Assembly: GCA_965153455.1 (NCBI GenBank)
Contig: OZ234504.1
Coordinates: 9,238,001-9,302,000, forward strand
Length of the DNA stretch: 64,000 bases
Direction: 5' to 3'
Source of the DNA: Sphagnum compactum
Taxonomy: Eukaryota; Bryophyta; Sphagnopsida; Sphagnales
Shown here: piece by piece, positions 25,666 through 36,000 of the stretch
How positions within the stretch are numbered: the stretch's first letter is position 1
How the letters are laid out: each line of letters opens with the position of its first letter
Notes under the pieces: generated by a model
Told to the model about the DNA's origin: nothing
Databases searched by the model: none
Seen by the model: the letters and a program-made list of their open reading frames with translations, nothing else
Made by a program: the position numbers and the translations under genes

Positions 25666-27756
25666 TAAGCGTCTGATTTTCTGCTATGCCAAAACTGGCT
25701 GATCTCGGCTCGCTAATCGCCTGACTTTACAGATAACTTTAATATCTACAAAATAACCGACTAGGAGGCATCATGAAGGCTGTTTGTGTGATGCAAGCCC
25801 AAGAGATTGCCGCAGTCTGCAGCCAAATGTATGTGTAGGGACGTTGAAGGAATCACACCCGAATCCAGCATGGATGCAAAAGCCTAATGTCAATTTCCAT
25901 ACACATTACATGGTTTGATGTTTGATTCACCAGAAACTTTCTCACAATACTGATATCGGAGCCTCTTTGCACTTTGCAGTTATACACAGACTGGTTTGCT
26001 ATGTGTGGGTGAAATCCTAAAGACATACTCCTCAGAAGACATTTGTCATCAGGGTACATTGGCTCCATCATAGCCAACTAGGATGTTCGGTAATGCACAC
26101 ATTCATTCCTACATTCTATACCAATACAACATGAATCTTTATTTGTGCATCAGATCCTCAATTGATACAAGTGAAATTCCAGATCCAGATTCAGGTCTTG
26201 GGGGCCTTGGCAAGCATATTGCATGCATCGCATTGATGAAAACCCACATTTCCATCAATTCAAAACACACACAGATTTCCTTCACATCTGTTGTGAGCAG
26301 TGTTGGGTGAGTTCTTTGATTTTGTTATAAGCTCCAGTTCTTAAATGAAACCTCAGTTCTGGGGTTTTATACAAATCTCTTGCAGAATGAAATAACTGCC
26401 AACTCCCAGTTTTTGAAATTTTGCGAAGAACCAGCAAAGGACCTCTGGTGAAGGTAGGTTCTTTTCGACTGGTTCTTTGATTTTTCAAGAACTCCATCAG
26501 TCAAGGCTCCATATGCGTGACCCTTATCCACTGGTTCCTTCTTTGGAAAAGAGAGAACTGCATTGGGTTATGAGTGAGTGCTTGTTTTGAAGCCCTTGTT
26601 GGATGGGCATACTCATTGTATAAAGTATGGTAAAGACTCTGAACATAGACATACTTAGATCATGAGGCTTGGAGGGCAAGGGTTCTTATGGCTAATCCTT
26701 AAGAGTGGGGAGATCCAAGAGATCCATCTACACATGTAAGAGTGGGAGAGATCTTATGCTAAAGAGGTCTTCATTTGCGAAAAGTGGCTTCAACAATAAC
26801 AAATTGAATATCAAAACAAATATATCTCTTAGCACTGGTGCTGAGGAATGTATTTGTACATATCTCATGTGTCTCTAACAATTGCCATCTTCCAACAATT
26901 CCATGTGCATTAATAGCTTTGGAATAAAGCTTGATGCTTGCTCTATATGCAAAATCTTTTGCTAGAATGGAAACAGAGATGGAGACACAAGCACAGAGGA
27001 ATGATTGACATCATCAGGCGCAACCCAGAATTGGTGCAATAGCATTACATTCCCACACTTCTACCTGACTACTGTATTTCACACATGTATTTGATCAAAT
27101 TGAAAGTGCATAAATGATATGAATCTGAAAATGCCACTGAGAATAGATTTCAGTACAAGGTTCACCTGAACCTAAACTGAAAGCTGAAAGACAATGTTCG
27201 CTGTTTCTGCCACGAAATAGGAAAACACTATCCTCCTAAAGGCTACCTACCTTCAAGAAGGCTCTAACAATTTGTGTTCGATTGTCTTTGCATAGAACTG
27301 CAGTTGGAGGCTGGAGCAAAAGAAGGTTCACCCCAGAGCACTGGAACTCTGGCTATGCAGAAGCATGGCATCATCAGCGAGGGTTTGGTCTCATCAGCAC
27401 TTGACATTCTACCATGCAAAGCAACACCCTAGCTGCAAGCACCCCCACACAATCACCACCTAGACTATTGCTGCTTGTTACCCCCACCATCATTCTTCGC
27501 CAGCAGTTCACATTAAGCTCCTTGGCTAGGCTCTTTCTAATCCTGAAGACTCCAGTCTCTTGCGTGAAATAACAGAAAACCAGCCCTTGAAGGAATGTGC
27601 GTCAGCTGTATTTTGGTTTCTCTCCTATATACACACTGTATTCACAACAGGAATACACTGAACCAGGTTTGTCTATGATGTAATATTACCACTAGATACA
27701 CACTACAAACAAAATTAACCTACTCCAATGATTAACAAGACAAGACTACTGGCATC
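25666..27756. other. Balanced-composition stretch downstream of the PPR remnant, no gene recognised
   Basis: Composition resembles genic DNA but no frame exceeds about 75 codons. It is probably the old 3' flank of the PPR locus, which reads leftward into it. One arm of an inverted repeat shared with the other side of the PPR remnant lies at 26850-26962. Confidence 0.4.
26850..26962 (+). repeat. Inverted repeat arm, left of the PPR pseudogene
   Basis: About 113 bases match the reverse complement of about 28911-29024 with only scattered differences. Shared blocks include CTCATGTGTCTCTAACAA, CATGTGCATTAATAGC or its one-base variant, and CTCTATATGCAAAATC. The arms are about 2 kb apart. Confidence 0.75.
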
Positions 27757-28925
27757 ACCAATAGTGTCTGCACATGAACAAACAACATCCTCAATGTGAT
27801 GAAAGCGGTTTGCATTCCTTACCAGAATTGGTCTCCCGACTATCTTGAAATGAGCTTTGTGGAAGTGTAGCAATTGCCACAAACCCTCAGATTCTTGACT
27901 ATGCGGAGTGGATTACTGGGTGCTGTGTTGATGAGCCCAAATGCAATAGCCAGTTTTCCGACATAAATAAAACACCTTTTCTTCTTTCTCCACATCATGC
28001 AGCACAAAATTAGTATCTGCCATGTACCCTGCATCATGCATCAGCTCTGACAGTCTCTTCAGTTCTGCCTGGATTTCCACAATCTGAGGGTGGTTTTGTC
28101 ATCCACTACAAATGTATGCAGCTCATTATTCACTTCAATCCAGGTGCGACCTGACTGTTTCTTCATACCTCTTTCCTTTCTCTGCCATTCAACATTCTTA
28201 CTGAGATCCCAGTTGCCAGCAGCAGCATACAAGTTTTTGATAGCATCACATAACCTGCAGCATTTTCAGGCTCCAGTTCAAGAACTTGTTTACCCACACA
28301 TTATCCCATCTCCACATTACCATGAATTCTGCAAGCACCAAGCAAAGCCTCCCGAACAGCCACAGTTGGTTTACACAGCATGGGCTTGATCATATTTTCT
28401 GCCTCCTGTAGACAGCCAGCACGACCAAGAAGGTCAATCATGCAGGTGTAGTGTTCCAATTTTGCAGAAGTCATGTAAACTGTGCTCATTGAAGAATAAC
28501 ACCACAGGCCTTCATCTACCAAACCTGCATGGCTGCAAGCTGAAAGGAGAAGACACACAAAAGTGGTATCATCTGGCTGTACACCTTCTTTACACATCTG
28601 TTCAAAACGTTGAAGAGCTTCCTTAGCATGCCAATGGATGGCATATCCTCCAATCATGGCAGTCCAAGGGACCACATCTCGAGATGGCATCTTGTTAAAC
28701 ACTCTGAAAGCATCCTCCATGCTCCCACATTTGGCATACATGACAACGAGGCTACTGGCCAGGAAGGCATTTGAATCCCATCCCCTTTCGATAATCTGTT
28801 CATGAGCATGCTTGCGCTTGCCCTCTTCGAGTGCAACTACACTGGCACATGCATTCAGCACCCCCACAAAAGTCATGGGGGCTGGTTGCACACCTTCCTA
28901 TTGCATTTGGACAAAAGATTTTGCA
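27757..28925 (-). pseudogene. PPR-DYW pentatricopeptide repeat pseudogene (5'-truncated, frame-shifted)
   Basis: The longest open part (28301-28891) covers PLS-type PPR repeats with hallmarks such as NACASVVALEEG, MYAKCGSMEDAFRVF, PSRDVVPWTAMIGGYA, LLGRAGCLQEAENM and GACRIHGNVEM. Downstream, in shifted frames, come the E/E+ region (VLELEPENAAGYV, then RTWIEVNNELHTFVVDD) and the DYW deaminase domain (AIAFGLINTAP, NPLRIVKNLRVCGNC, NANRFHHIEDVVCSC), ending near 27757. Breaks that I see: in-frame stops at 28898-28900 and 28301-28303, and frameshifts near 28235, 27955 and 27840. The DYW zinc-binding HSE segment is lost at the 27955 break, and the terminal DYW triplet is altered. Intact relatives are organellar RNA C-to-U editing factors. 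The N-terminal targeting peptide and most repeats are missing. This copy cannot make the full protein. Confidence 0.93.
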
Positions 28926-29024
28926 TATAGAGCAAGCCTCAAGCTCTATTCCAAAGCTATTAATGCACATAGAATTGTTGGAAGATGGCAATTGTTAGAG
29001 ACACATGAGATGTGCACAAATATA
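28911..29024 (-). repeat. Inverted repeat arm, at the 5' edge of the PPR pseudogene
   Basis: Partner of 26850-26962 in opposite orientation. It overlaps the point where recognisable PPR coding sequence stops (around 28.92 kb), so it may mark the truncation junction, for example an insertion or inversion breakpoint. Confidence 0.75.
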
Positions 29025-30168
29025 TCCCGGTTTGAATAATCCCAAACTTTTTGTCCACAAAAAGCTGTTGTGAAGATTTTGAATTGAATTTTTAATGTTC
29101 CCTTTGGCCTCCCTCACAAATTCTAAGAACTCACAAATTGCGATTTAAATGTGTATAGTCTCGTTCCATATAAACCCTTACAAGATTGTGACTATAGGCC
29201 AAAAAAAAAAACCTTACAAAATAACACTTCTATGCTAGAATAAAGGTGCCAATTGTTTAAGTTTTTTACATGGGTTATTCTAAGCTCTACTAAACTTAGA
29301 GCTTGAAAGTTGTGATTTATGAGTGTTTTAATGTGTCGATTTATATTGAGTTTGAGCTCCTTAAGTATTAGCTTTTGTATATTGTCAACTAGATTTTTTA
29401 TATTAATATTTTTTGTTTTTTTTTTTGGGTAAGTTTGCATATCTTCTACTTGTATACATTAAAAAACGTTGTTTTTTCTTATTCTTAGAATATTTTCAAA
29501 TTATCTAAGAATATTTCATTTGTAAATTGAAACAATCATTAAAATATTTTATTGCCCAAAAATATGTTGCATTAAATGATTATGTAAAGATGCGTTTAAA
29601 GAATCTCTTCAAAAATATTTCATTTTCAAACCATTTAAGAATTGTTTCAAAGTCCATTAAACAACCAAAAAATTAGTTATAGTGTTTTAGGAATGTTTTT
29701 CAATACTATATCCTTATTAGATTCATTCCAAATCATTACACATGTTTTCATAATATATTTGGAACATTATTATGTAAACACATTAAATAAGTTTACAACA
29801 TTAATATATATTTTAACACTAAAAAATGAAAAATCAAGCATTGGTTACATGTTTGTTGGCTTCTATTACTTGAATGTACTTGTGCAATGTTGGCATGTGA
29901 TAATTTATAAAAACTAAAAGGTCCAAGTGCTAGTAACAAAGATTATGATGGTGATGTGGTAACTTGTTTCAACAATGGTGGGGCAATTAGTTTTAATAGT
30001 TTAGGATTTAAAATTTGGAAAAATAGGAGAATAACTCACAATCAAATTGGTGCACACTATTGGGAAATTTCACATGAACATCTTCAATAATTTGCACATC
30101 ATGTGATATTATGACATGGCATTTAAGGGGTTGATAACAATGATATCCCTTAACATGGTCATCATAAC
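29025..30168. other. AT-rich intergenic DNA, nothing recognised
   Basis: Only short low-complexity frames rich in Ile, Asn, Lys and Phe are present. This is where the reverse transcriptase/RNase H half of the adjacent copia remnant would lie if the element were complete. I see none of its motifs, so the element appears truncated here. Confidence 0.5.
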
Positions 30169-30426
30169 TCAAGAGAATGCATTTGTTAATGTGGTTATCA
30201 AGGTTATCTCATTTGGTGGATGTTGGTGGGAAAAAATAGTTAAACAAAAAATGTGCAATTTCGTAGCCAATGACTTGTTATCGATAAAAATCTTTTCATG
30301 AGTCTTGTAATTTGGATAGGATTTGGTAGAAAGTAAATTCAATATGACTGCAATAGCATGAATTGTTTCACCCCACAAATATTGTGGAAAAAATTTATCC
30401 ATGAGAAAGTAGCATGAAATATTCAA
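30169..30426 (-). pseudogene. Copia integrase C-terminal fragment
   Basis: About 85 codons match the stretch after the integrase catalytic core: a FFPQYLWGETIHAIAVILN motif followed by a PTKS-like LSTKSYPNYKTHEKIF segment. The catalytic residues upstream lie in disrupted frames. The remnant is non-functional. Confidence 0.75.
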
Positions 30427-31595
30427 TGATGATTAATTCCACGATCCAATGACATTATTTTGTTGAGGTGTGTATGGCATTATCGATTGCCACTTAATCC
30501 TTTTGCTCTCATAGTGTAAAGTAAACTTTTATGAATTACACTCACTATTGTTGTTCGATTTAAGAATTTTAATCTTATTCTTGGTCATTTGTTCCACTTT
30601 GCATTTTTCAAGCATGTTATCTTTCCTTGCGAAAAAATAAATCCATATATTTGACAAGAAAATTAGTTCAAAAAAACTAATGAAATATTATGACCCACGA
30701 ATGGATGGGGACTTGAATGGACCACAAATGTTGGTGTGCACCAATACCAATAGTTTTGAAGCGTGAAATTCACAAACCTTAGGAATCTTGGTTTGAACCA
30801 ATTTCCTTTCAAAGCAATTGACACAAGGTTTTGATGAATGACAACAAATCTATAACTATTTTTGTTTGAATCATTCAACATGTCATTGAAATGACCAAAT
30901 TGATAATGCCAAACACACCTTTTACTTGGCTTGGTCACTACAAATAATTTTTTGATCTATAATTATCCTCAATCATGCACACTTCAACATTGTTTTGTCC
31001 AAAGTTCAACTCATTACGTTCATCTTTAACATCAAGTTTAGTATCAAGATTTTTCTCAATTACATGAACTTTTGCCCTTGACACTTACTTCCACTTCTTT
31101 TGGTAATGGAATTCAATGTCCTTGAGATGGTCCACCAGGCCTTGATCTCACATTCATGATTGAAATGTCCTTCATTAAAACTCTAGTCACACCAAACATA
31201 ATGCCTAGGTTAATATGGTCCCCTTAGCTTTAATCTAGGCTGATATGCATTACATTTTTGGTTTGAATCATGAAAATGAGCATGTTGTGATGAACCAAAA
31301 TACTAGTTTTGGTGTGAATTGGAGTTTCTCCCCTAGTTGGTTGATTGGTCAAAGGTTGATAACTTGATCCACCTTTGGTGTAATTGCCAAATCATTGCTT
31401 GAAGCAAGCTTTGATTGAGGTTGCCAATTCTTGTCAAGAAACATTGTTAAAGCTTCTACATTTTACATTCTTCTCATTAGTTCTAAGATTGAGAGCCATA
31501 TGAGAGCCATCCTCATTGAAAAGCTCAAACTCCATCATCTCATAACTTGGTAGCTAACCTTCACCCAAATGTATCTTCTTGAAGATCTCATACTC

Positions 31596-31844
31596 CTAGG
31601 GCAAGGCTTGTATCATGTAATACACAATGATATCTTTGGAAAGCACCAAGTTCACTTCCTCAAGCATGTAAGCAACATTCTTGACTTTAATGAGATGGGC
31701 ATCCATTGAGATACCATCTATCGTGTGTAGACCAAAGAACTTTTTGATTAGCATGACCGGATGAGGAGCAAAATTATTTTCATAATCGGCCTTGACAGCT
31801 TGCCACCATGCATAAGGATCCAAGTATCTACTCAACAGTTTCAA
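31596..31844 (-). pseudogene. Copia gag polyprotein fragment
   Basis: An 82-codon open stretch with the copia gag signature: a DPYAWWQAVKADYEN segment, then KVKNVAYMLEEVNLVLSKD and YYMIQALP. In intact elements this is the capsid region that packages element RNA. Only this block stays in one frame, so it is a remnant. Confidence 0.75.
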
Positions 31845-32019
31845 TGCATGATTTTGACATTAGTACTATGAAAGATGCCGATCACTCTAGACCTAGCCCG
31901 TCTTTCTACTTGACCCATAGGGATTGAAGGTATTGTGGATCATGGTACAATAGTCTAAAACAATGCATCCTTTTTATAAAGCATGTTTCATATGTGTGCC
32001 CAAACGCTGTAATTGGTAG

Positions 32020-32415
32020 CACCTTCCAAATGATACAACTTTGGGATGTTGAGATTGAAGGAGGTAATTGGTAGGCATGTATCCCTAGCATTAGCATTGT
32101 CTACACCTGTGATGCTTGACACGATACAAGGCACCAAATAAGAATAACAAACTTGTTAGGAACTTGTCTTCACAAGCACTAAAATAAGCAAAGTGTCCTG
32201 GCACTGTTGCAAGAGATCACCTTCCAAATGATACAACTTTGGGATGTTGAGATTGAAGGAGGTAATTGGTAGGCAAGTATCCCTAGCGTTAGCATTGTCT
32301 ACACCTGTGATGCTTGACACGATGCAAGGCACAAAATAAGAATAACAAACTTGTTAGGAACTTGTCTTTGCAAGCACTAACATAAGCAAAGTGTCCTGGC
32401 ACTGTTGCAAGAGAT
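32020..32415. repeat. 198-bp tandem duplication in the copia leader
   Basis: Two head-to-tail copies, 32020-32217 and 32218-32415, start CACCTTCCAAATGATAC and end just before the next CAC(CT). They differ at only a few positions (for example CATGTATCC versus CAAGTATCC, and CTTCACAAG versus CTTTGCAAG). The high identity contrasts with the decayed gag and integrase alongside, so the duplication looks younger than the element's coding decay. Confidence 0.9.
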
Positions 32416-32495
32416 CACCTGTGAGCTCTCTCTACTCCTTGATCAAAATCACCTGAATTAGGAAAAAGTCTTTGGCAACACAATCCCAGGTTGTA

Positions 32496-32508
32496 GGCTT
32501 TGATACCA
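32496..32508 (-). other. Copia primer-binding site (initiator-Met tRNA type)
   Basis: The minus strand reads TGGTATCAAAGCC directly after a CA dinucleotide, close to TGGTATCAGAGC, the classic plant copia primer-binding site complementary to the initiator methionine tRNA 3' end. It is correctly placed 5' of the gag remnant. Confidence 0.75.
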
Positions 32509-32660
32509 TGAGAAAATACACAACTTAAAAAAACATTCTAATTGACATACAAGATAGAAACCAAATGTTCAAGCAAAAAGCTTAGAGCAAAACAACGAAT
32601 TATCGTAAAATTATAGAACTAAGTTGTCATCACTTGGATAACTGAATTCTGTAACTAACA
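32509..32660 (-). mobile_element. Candidate 5' LTR of the copia remnant
   Basis: On the minus strand a segment running from TGTTAGTTAC to TTTTCTCA ends immediately before the primer-binding site, giving TG...CA termini and about 152 bp. The 3' border is supported by the primer-binding site. The 5' border is a guess based on the TGTTAG start. No partner LTR was found in the window. Confidence 0.35.
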
Positions 32661-33400
32661 ACTGCAGTCGATACAAGGAGCTCGAGAGCATGCTCAACAA
32701 CATCCAAAGTTCAAAACTGTGTTCCACACTCATTTATGCCAAGGCCAGTCCCAGGAGCAATATTCTGGAGATATAGTACATATCAAAAATTTGGAGTCAG
32801 CAGCAGCTGCAGCGAAAAACATCGTGTGAAAAATGGGGAAAGATGTGGGAATTGGAAGTTGATGATCACAAAGAGATTTGACATTAAAACATTTCTCGAT
32901 TTGTGTAAAACATCTTACAAATTGTGTGGAAAACTGGGTGTTTTTTGACAGGAATGAAACTTGGAAATTGAGGCACACTACAAAATTTCTAGAAATTTGC
33001 AAGCAATCAAACACAAAACAATGTGCATGTATGTATGTTTTAAGGATGTTACACATTTTGTGTTTTTGTCAAGGCCGATCGATCTCCAGAGCTTTTGTCA
33101 TTAATCATAAGTCAAATACAAATTTGTACATGTGCATGTTGCATAGCTCTTCAGCCTCAATACCTGCCTTCCATAAACTACACACACACACTAGTTTGAG
33201 AAAGTGGAATGAAATCACACACTACCCACTCCCTCATAAATGCTACAGATAATGATAACTCTCCATAGAGCTCAAATATTTCAAAAAACTTTACAAAATA
33301 ACACTACACTCTCTTTATGTACAAACTGTGTTGGAAAACTTATGTGATATGGAACCGCGCTGCTGACCATTTTTCTCACTAACACTACACTCTCAATCTC
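32661..33400. other. Intergenic, no gene recognised
   Basis: Overlapping 60-124 codon frames occur on both strands at 32730-33252 but carry no motif and shadow one another. Composition is mixed. The stretch lies between the copia remnant and the 70-bp tandem array. Confidence 0.4.
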
Positions 33401-33409
33401 TCCATATGA

Positions 33410-33880
33410 AAAAAGACAAAAACCCAAAAGGGTTTATGGGTACAAACTAAAGACCTAAATACTGCACTCTCCATATGAAGGAAGAAGAAAACCCAAAGGG
33501 GGTTTATGGATACAGAATATACCTAGAAAAACTCTAACATTGTGTACGAAGAAAGAAGAAAAACCAAAGGGGTTTATGCATACAAAACAAGACCTGAAAA
33601 CTGCACTTTCTGTATGGAGAAAGAAAAAAGAAGAAAAACCAAGGGGTTTATGGATACAAAAACAAGACCCAAAAAACTTCACTGTCTGTAATGAAGAAAG
33701 AAGAAAAACCTAAAGGGTTTATGAATACAAAAAGACAAACCCTAAGAGACCTCACTCTCTGTAATGAAGAAACAAGAAAAAACCAGAAGGGTTTATGGGA
33801 AAAGCAAGCCCTAGAAGACTGCACTCTCTGTACTGAAGAAAGAAGAAAAACCAGAAGGGTTTATGGATCCTATGAACACC
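33410..33880. repeat. Tandem array, about seven copies of a 70-bp unit, 3' of the VQ gene
   Basis: The core GGTTTATG recurs at 33431, 33501, 33571, 33645, 33716, 33790 and 33858, giving steps of 68-74 bases. Around each core are CACTCTCTGTAATGAAGAA-like and AAGAAGAAAAACC blocks. Copies are diverged. The array starts about 160 bp beyond the VQ stop codon, so it may lie in that gene's 3' UTR or terminator region. Open frames across it are by-products of repeat length. Confidence 0.9.
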
Positions 33881-34039
33881 ACTATGTCCTCCTCCTGGCT
33901 GATCAAGTTCTGTTGCAGCATGAGTACTGAAGAAAATGAAGATGAAGAATAAGAATTTTCAGATCAGAATCACACATGAGAAGATCTAAGAAGAAGAACT
34001 GTTTAAGCTCTGAAGAATCAAAACTTGAGAAGAGCTCAC

Positions 34040-35341
34040 TCAGCATGACAAGAACCAGGAATCAATCTCCTCCTGCTCCAAGGAATTGGGTCTAATTGGC
34101 AAGAAAGAATCTGAAGTGAGAGAGTGATGGTGTTGGTGGTGGCGGCGGCCAAGATCTAATCTGTTGCTGTCTCTGGTTTCATCATCTTCTTCTGCAAGAA
34201 GTTGGTATGGACTCTGGTCTCTGTTCATAGCGGAAGAAGTGGTGGCTGTCTCGATCCTCGCAGGTCTGATGGCTTTGTTCTCCAAATTCTTCTGCTCCCA
34301 AGAAGAAGAGGAACAAGGTGTATTCACGGAGTTGACGAACGCCGTCATCTCCTCCGGTTGATACATGAGACCTGTAAGAGATGAGTTGCTGAGAGGAGGA
34401 GAAGGAGTAAGAGAAGGAGGAGGAGTGTGATGGTTGGAAGTCTGCGTTCTGTTGTTGTTGTTATTGGAGCTGGGTTGTTGCTGTATCTGGTGTGTGAAAT
34501 TCCGATTCTGTTCTATCCGGGATCCAGGAGCTTGCATACTACCATAAGCGTGGGTCTGTGAGTTCTTGGATCCTTGGATTGGCGGCTGCTTCGCTTTGTT
34601 GCCGGAGGTGGAAGCTGTAGGAGGACGTTTGGGCTGCGGGACTCGTACTCCCAGGTCCCCGGGTTTGACTGCATTGATGCTTGTGAGTCTTTGAACCAGA
34701 TCTTGGAAGTCGGACGGATCCGAATCCAGGAAAGTAGTGGGCACGCGTCGTGAGGCGCGAAAGCGTCGCTTGGCGACTTTGGTGGTCGTGGCTCCTACAG
34801 AATGCGACGCAGTTGTGAAGCGGTTGCAGTTGGAAGTTTGTGCTGCTGCAGCATCCACGAGGATTGCCGATTCCTCCTGCAAGCCACTGAACTGCGGATG
34901 GGTTGTTTTTCCTGGTGATAATCGATCCATGCTCTTTGTGGTATGGGGTACTAGCGATGTGAGACAAGTCTGGAGAGTCTCCACCAGCGATGATCTGGAA
35001 GAAGTTGGACTCGATTGCGAAGTAATGGTGGTGATGGTGGAGGGGGATTCCACGTCCCTGGAGCAGCAAAGCTTCATGCCCCTCGGCTGCTCCACAGCTT
35101 GCGTGCCCGGCGCCTTGCTCTCAAAAATCACACCATTCTGATGCTCATGGGGACGAGGAGCAGCAGCATCCTGACTGGGGGAGTTGGTCGCCGACTCCCA
35201 ACAACTCCCTATCATCACCTCTTCCTGTGCCACCAGCACACTTGTGGGTGATGCTGCAGCTACTCCATCGCTGCTCATTCTATTCACAGCCTTCCCTTCG
35301 TACTCCAATCCCGCAGTCCTACTACTACTACTTCCTGCCAT
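34040..35341 (-). CDS. VQ-motif protein (single exon, 433 residues)
   Basis: One uninterrupted exon ending at a TGA that spans 34040-34042. I place the start at 35341-35339 because this is the first ATG, in a good GAAATGGCA context; the frame is open further upstream only through a GTG. Around residues 191-220 is the signature: a basic RRFRASRR stretch, then VPTTFLDSDPSDFQDLVQRLT, i.e. FxxxVQxLT preceded by PTTFL. VQ proteins are plant-specific nuclear regulators that bind WRKY factors and sometimes calmodulin or MAP kinases in defence and development. The basic-PTTFL-VQ arrangement resembles the calmodulin-binding VQ group. The residue after LT is Ser, where Gly is usual. The rest is low-complexity (Ser, Asn, Gln, Pro and His runs) and likely disordered, with an acidic C-terminal tail. 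It is longer than most VQ proteins. Lack of introns is normal for the family. Confidence 0.93.
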   Translation of the reverse strand: MAGSSSSRTAGLEYEGKAVNRMSSDGVAAASPTSVLVAQEEVMIGSCWESATNSPSQDAAAPRPHEHQNGVIFESKAPGTQAVEQPRGMKLCCSRDVESPSTITTITSQSSPTSSRSSLVETLQTCLTSLVPHTTKSMDRLSPGKTTHPQFSGLQEESAILVDAAAAQTSNCNRFTTASHSVGATTTKVAKRRFRASRRVPTTFLDSDPSDFQDLVQRLTSINAVKPGDLGVRVPQPKRPPTASTSGNKAKQPPIQGSKNSQTHAYGSMQAPGSRIEQNRNFTHQIQQQPSSNNNNNRTQTSNHHTPPPSLTPSPPLSNSSLTGLMYQPEEMTAFVNSVNTPCSSSSWEQKNLENKAIRPARIETATTSSAMNRDQSPYQLLAEEDDETRDSNRLDLGRRHHQHHHSLTSDSFLPIRPNSLEQEEIDSWFLSC

Positions 35342-36000
35342 TTCTTCAAGACCTTGAAATTCGTAATGGGTATCTTGATCGCAATGCACAAAATTCACGA
35401 TCTCTTCTTCAGGCTGCCGTCTCCAGGTTGCAGCTTTCCCCGGGACTCAGATTCTCCGCTGATCCAGCCTTTGTTCCAAAAGTGAAAAAAAAAACACAAA
35501 AACTCTCTTTGACTCTCTCTCTCTCTCGCACACACAAACACGCATTCCCCTCCTTCTTCACTCACACACCCAAACTTTCTGCAGCACAAACTTCCAATTC
35601 GGGCCAAATTTCACAACACAAACCAACTAACAGCAGGAGAAAATTCACAACAGAGAAACAAATGACAACAGAGAAACCTCACAAGCTGCGGCTTCTGGTG
35701 GTGGTAGTGGTGCTTCTGAGTCTCAAAACACAACAACCCAACTCCAAATTCCACCATCTATTTACACTCACACTGGTCACAGACCCGCACAACACTCCCT
35801 CATATACAAATGTGCCTGATTTCGCTACTCTTTCTTTCTTTCTTTCTCTCGATCGCGAGCGAGCGAGCTTTTCCTCTCTTTGGAGTGCGTTGGTGGGGAA
35901 GGGCAAGGAGGATGCCAGAAACTGCAGAATCACATGGTCATAAATAGAATCGATAGGGCTCAATTCCAAACCGCGGAATGGAATCAGATTCCTGCCTTGG
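35342..36000 (-). promoter_or_regulatory. Promoter and 5' leader of the VQ gene
   Basis: Composition changes to GC-richer, pyrimidine/purine-biased sequence, including a CT run at 35512-35527. On the minus strand a TATA-like TTTGTATATGAGG lies at about 35798-35810, which would give a leader of roughly 430 bases. An ATG near 35544 would open an upstream ORF. The TATA call is by eye and weak. Upstream of 36.0 kb the sequence becomes AT-rich. Confidence 0.4.

Larger units (their letters stand above)
30169..32508 (-). mobile_element. Degenerate Ty1/copia retrotransposon internal region (gag to integrase)
   Basis: Reading leftward on the minus strand, parts appear in the normal copia order. A primer-binding site lies at 32508-32496. 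Gag text follows at 31844-31596 (NVAYMLEEVNLVLSKDIIVYYMIQALP region). A broken zinc knuckle lies near 31.2-31.15 kb (WCD, stop, then EGHFNHEC; the first Cys reads Tyr). A GAG-preintegrase piece near 30.94 kb reads VWHYQFGHFND. Integrase text follows in shifting frames, including LVHTNICGPF near 30.75 kb and FFPQYLWGETIHAIAVILN at 30426-30169. Multiple stops and frameshifts show that it is inactive. Reverse transcriptase and RNase H were not found. Confidence 0.85.

Noticed and set aside
33455-33930. Repeat-containing proteins across the 70-bp array
   Set aside because: Open frames appear on both strands because several units are near multiples of three; unit lengths vary from 68 to 74, which breaks any one frame.
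34539-35251. Plus- and minus-strand ORFs of 78-176 codons inside the VQ gene
   Set aside because: They are other-frame shadows of the VQ coding exon.
35342-35398. A longer N-terminus for the VQ protein starting at 35398
   Set aside because: That codon is GTG, not ATG. The first ATG in frame is at 35341 and has a good context, so the extra 19 residues are probably leader.
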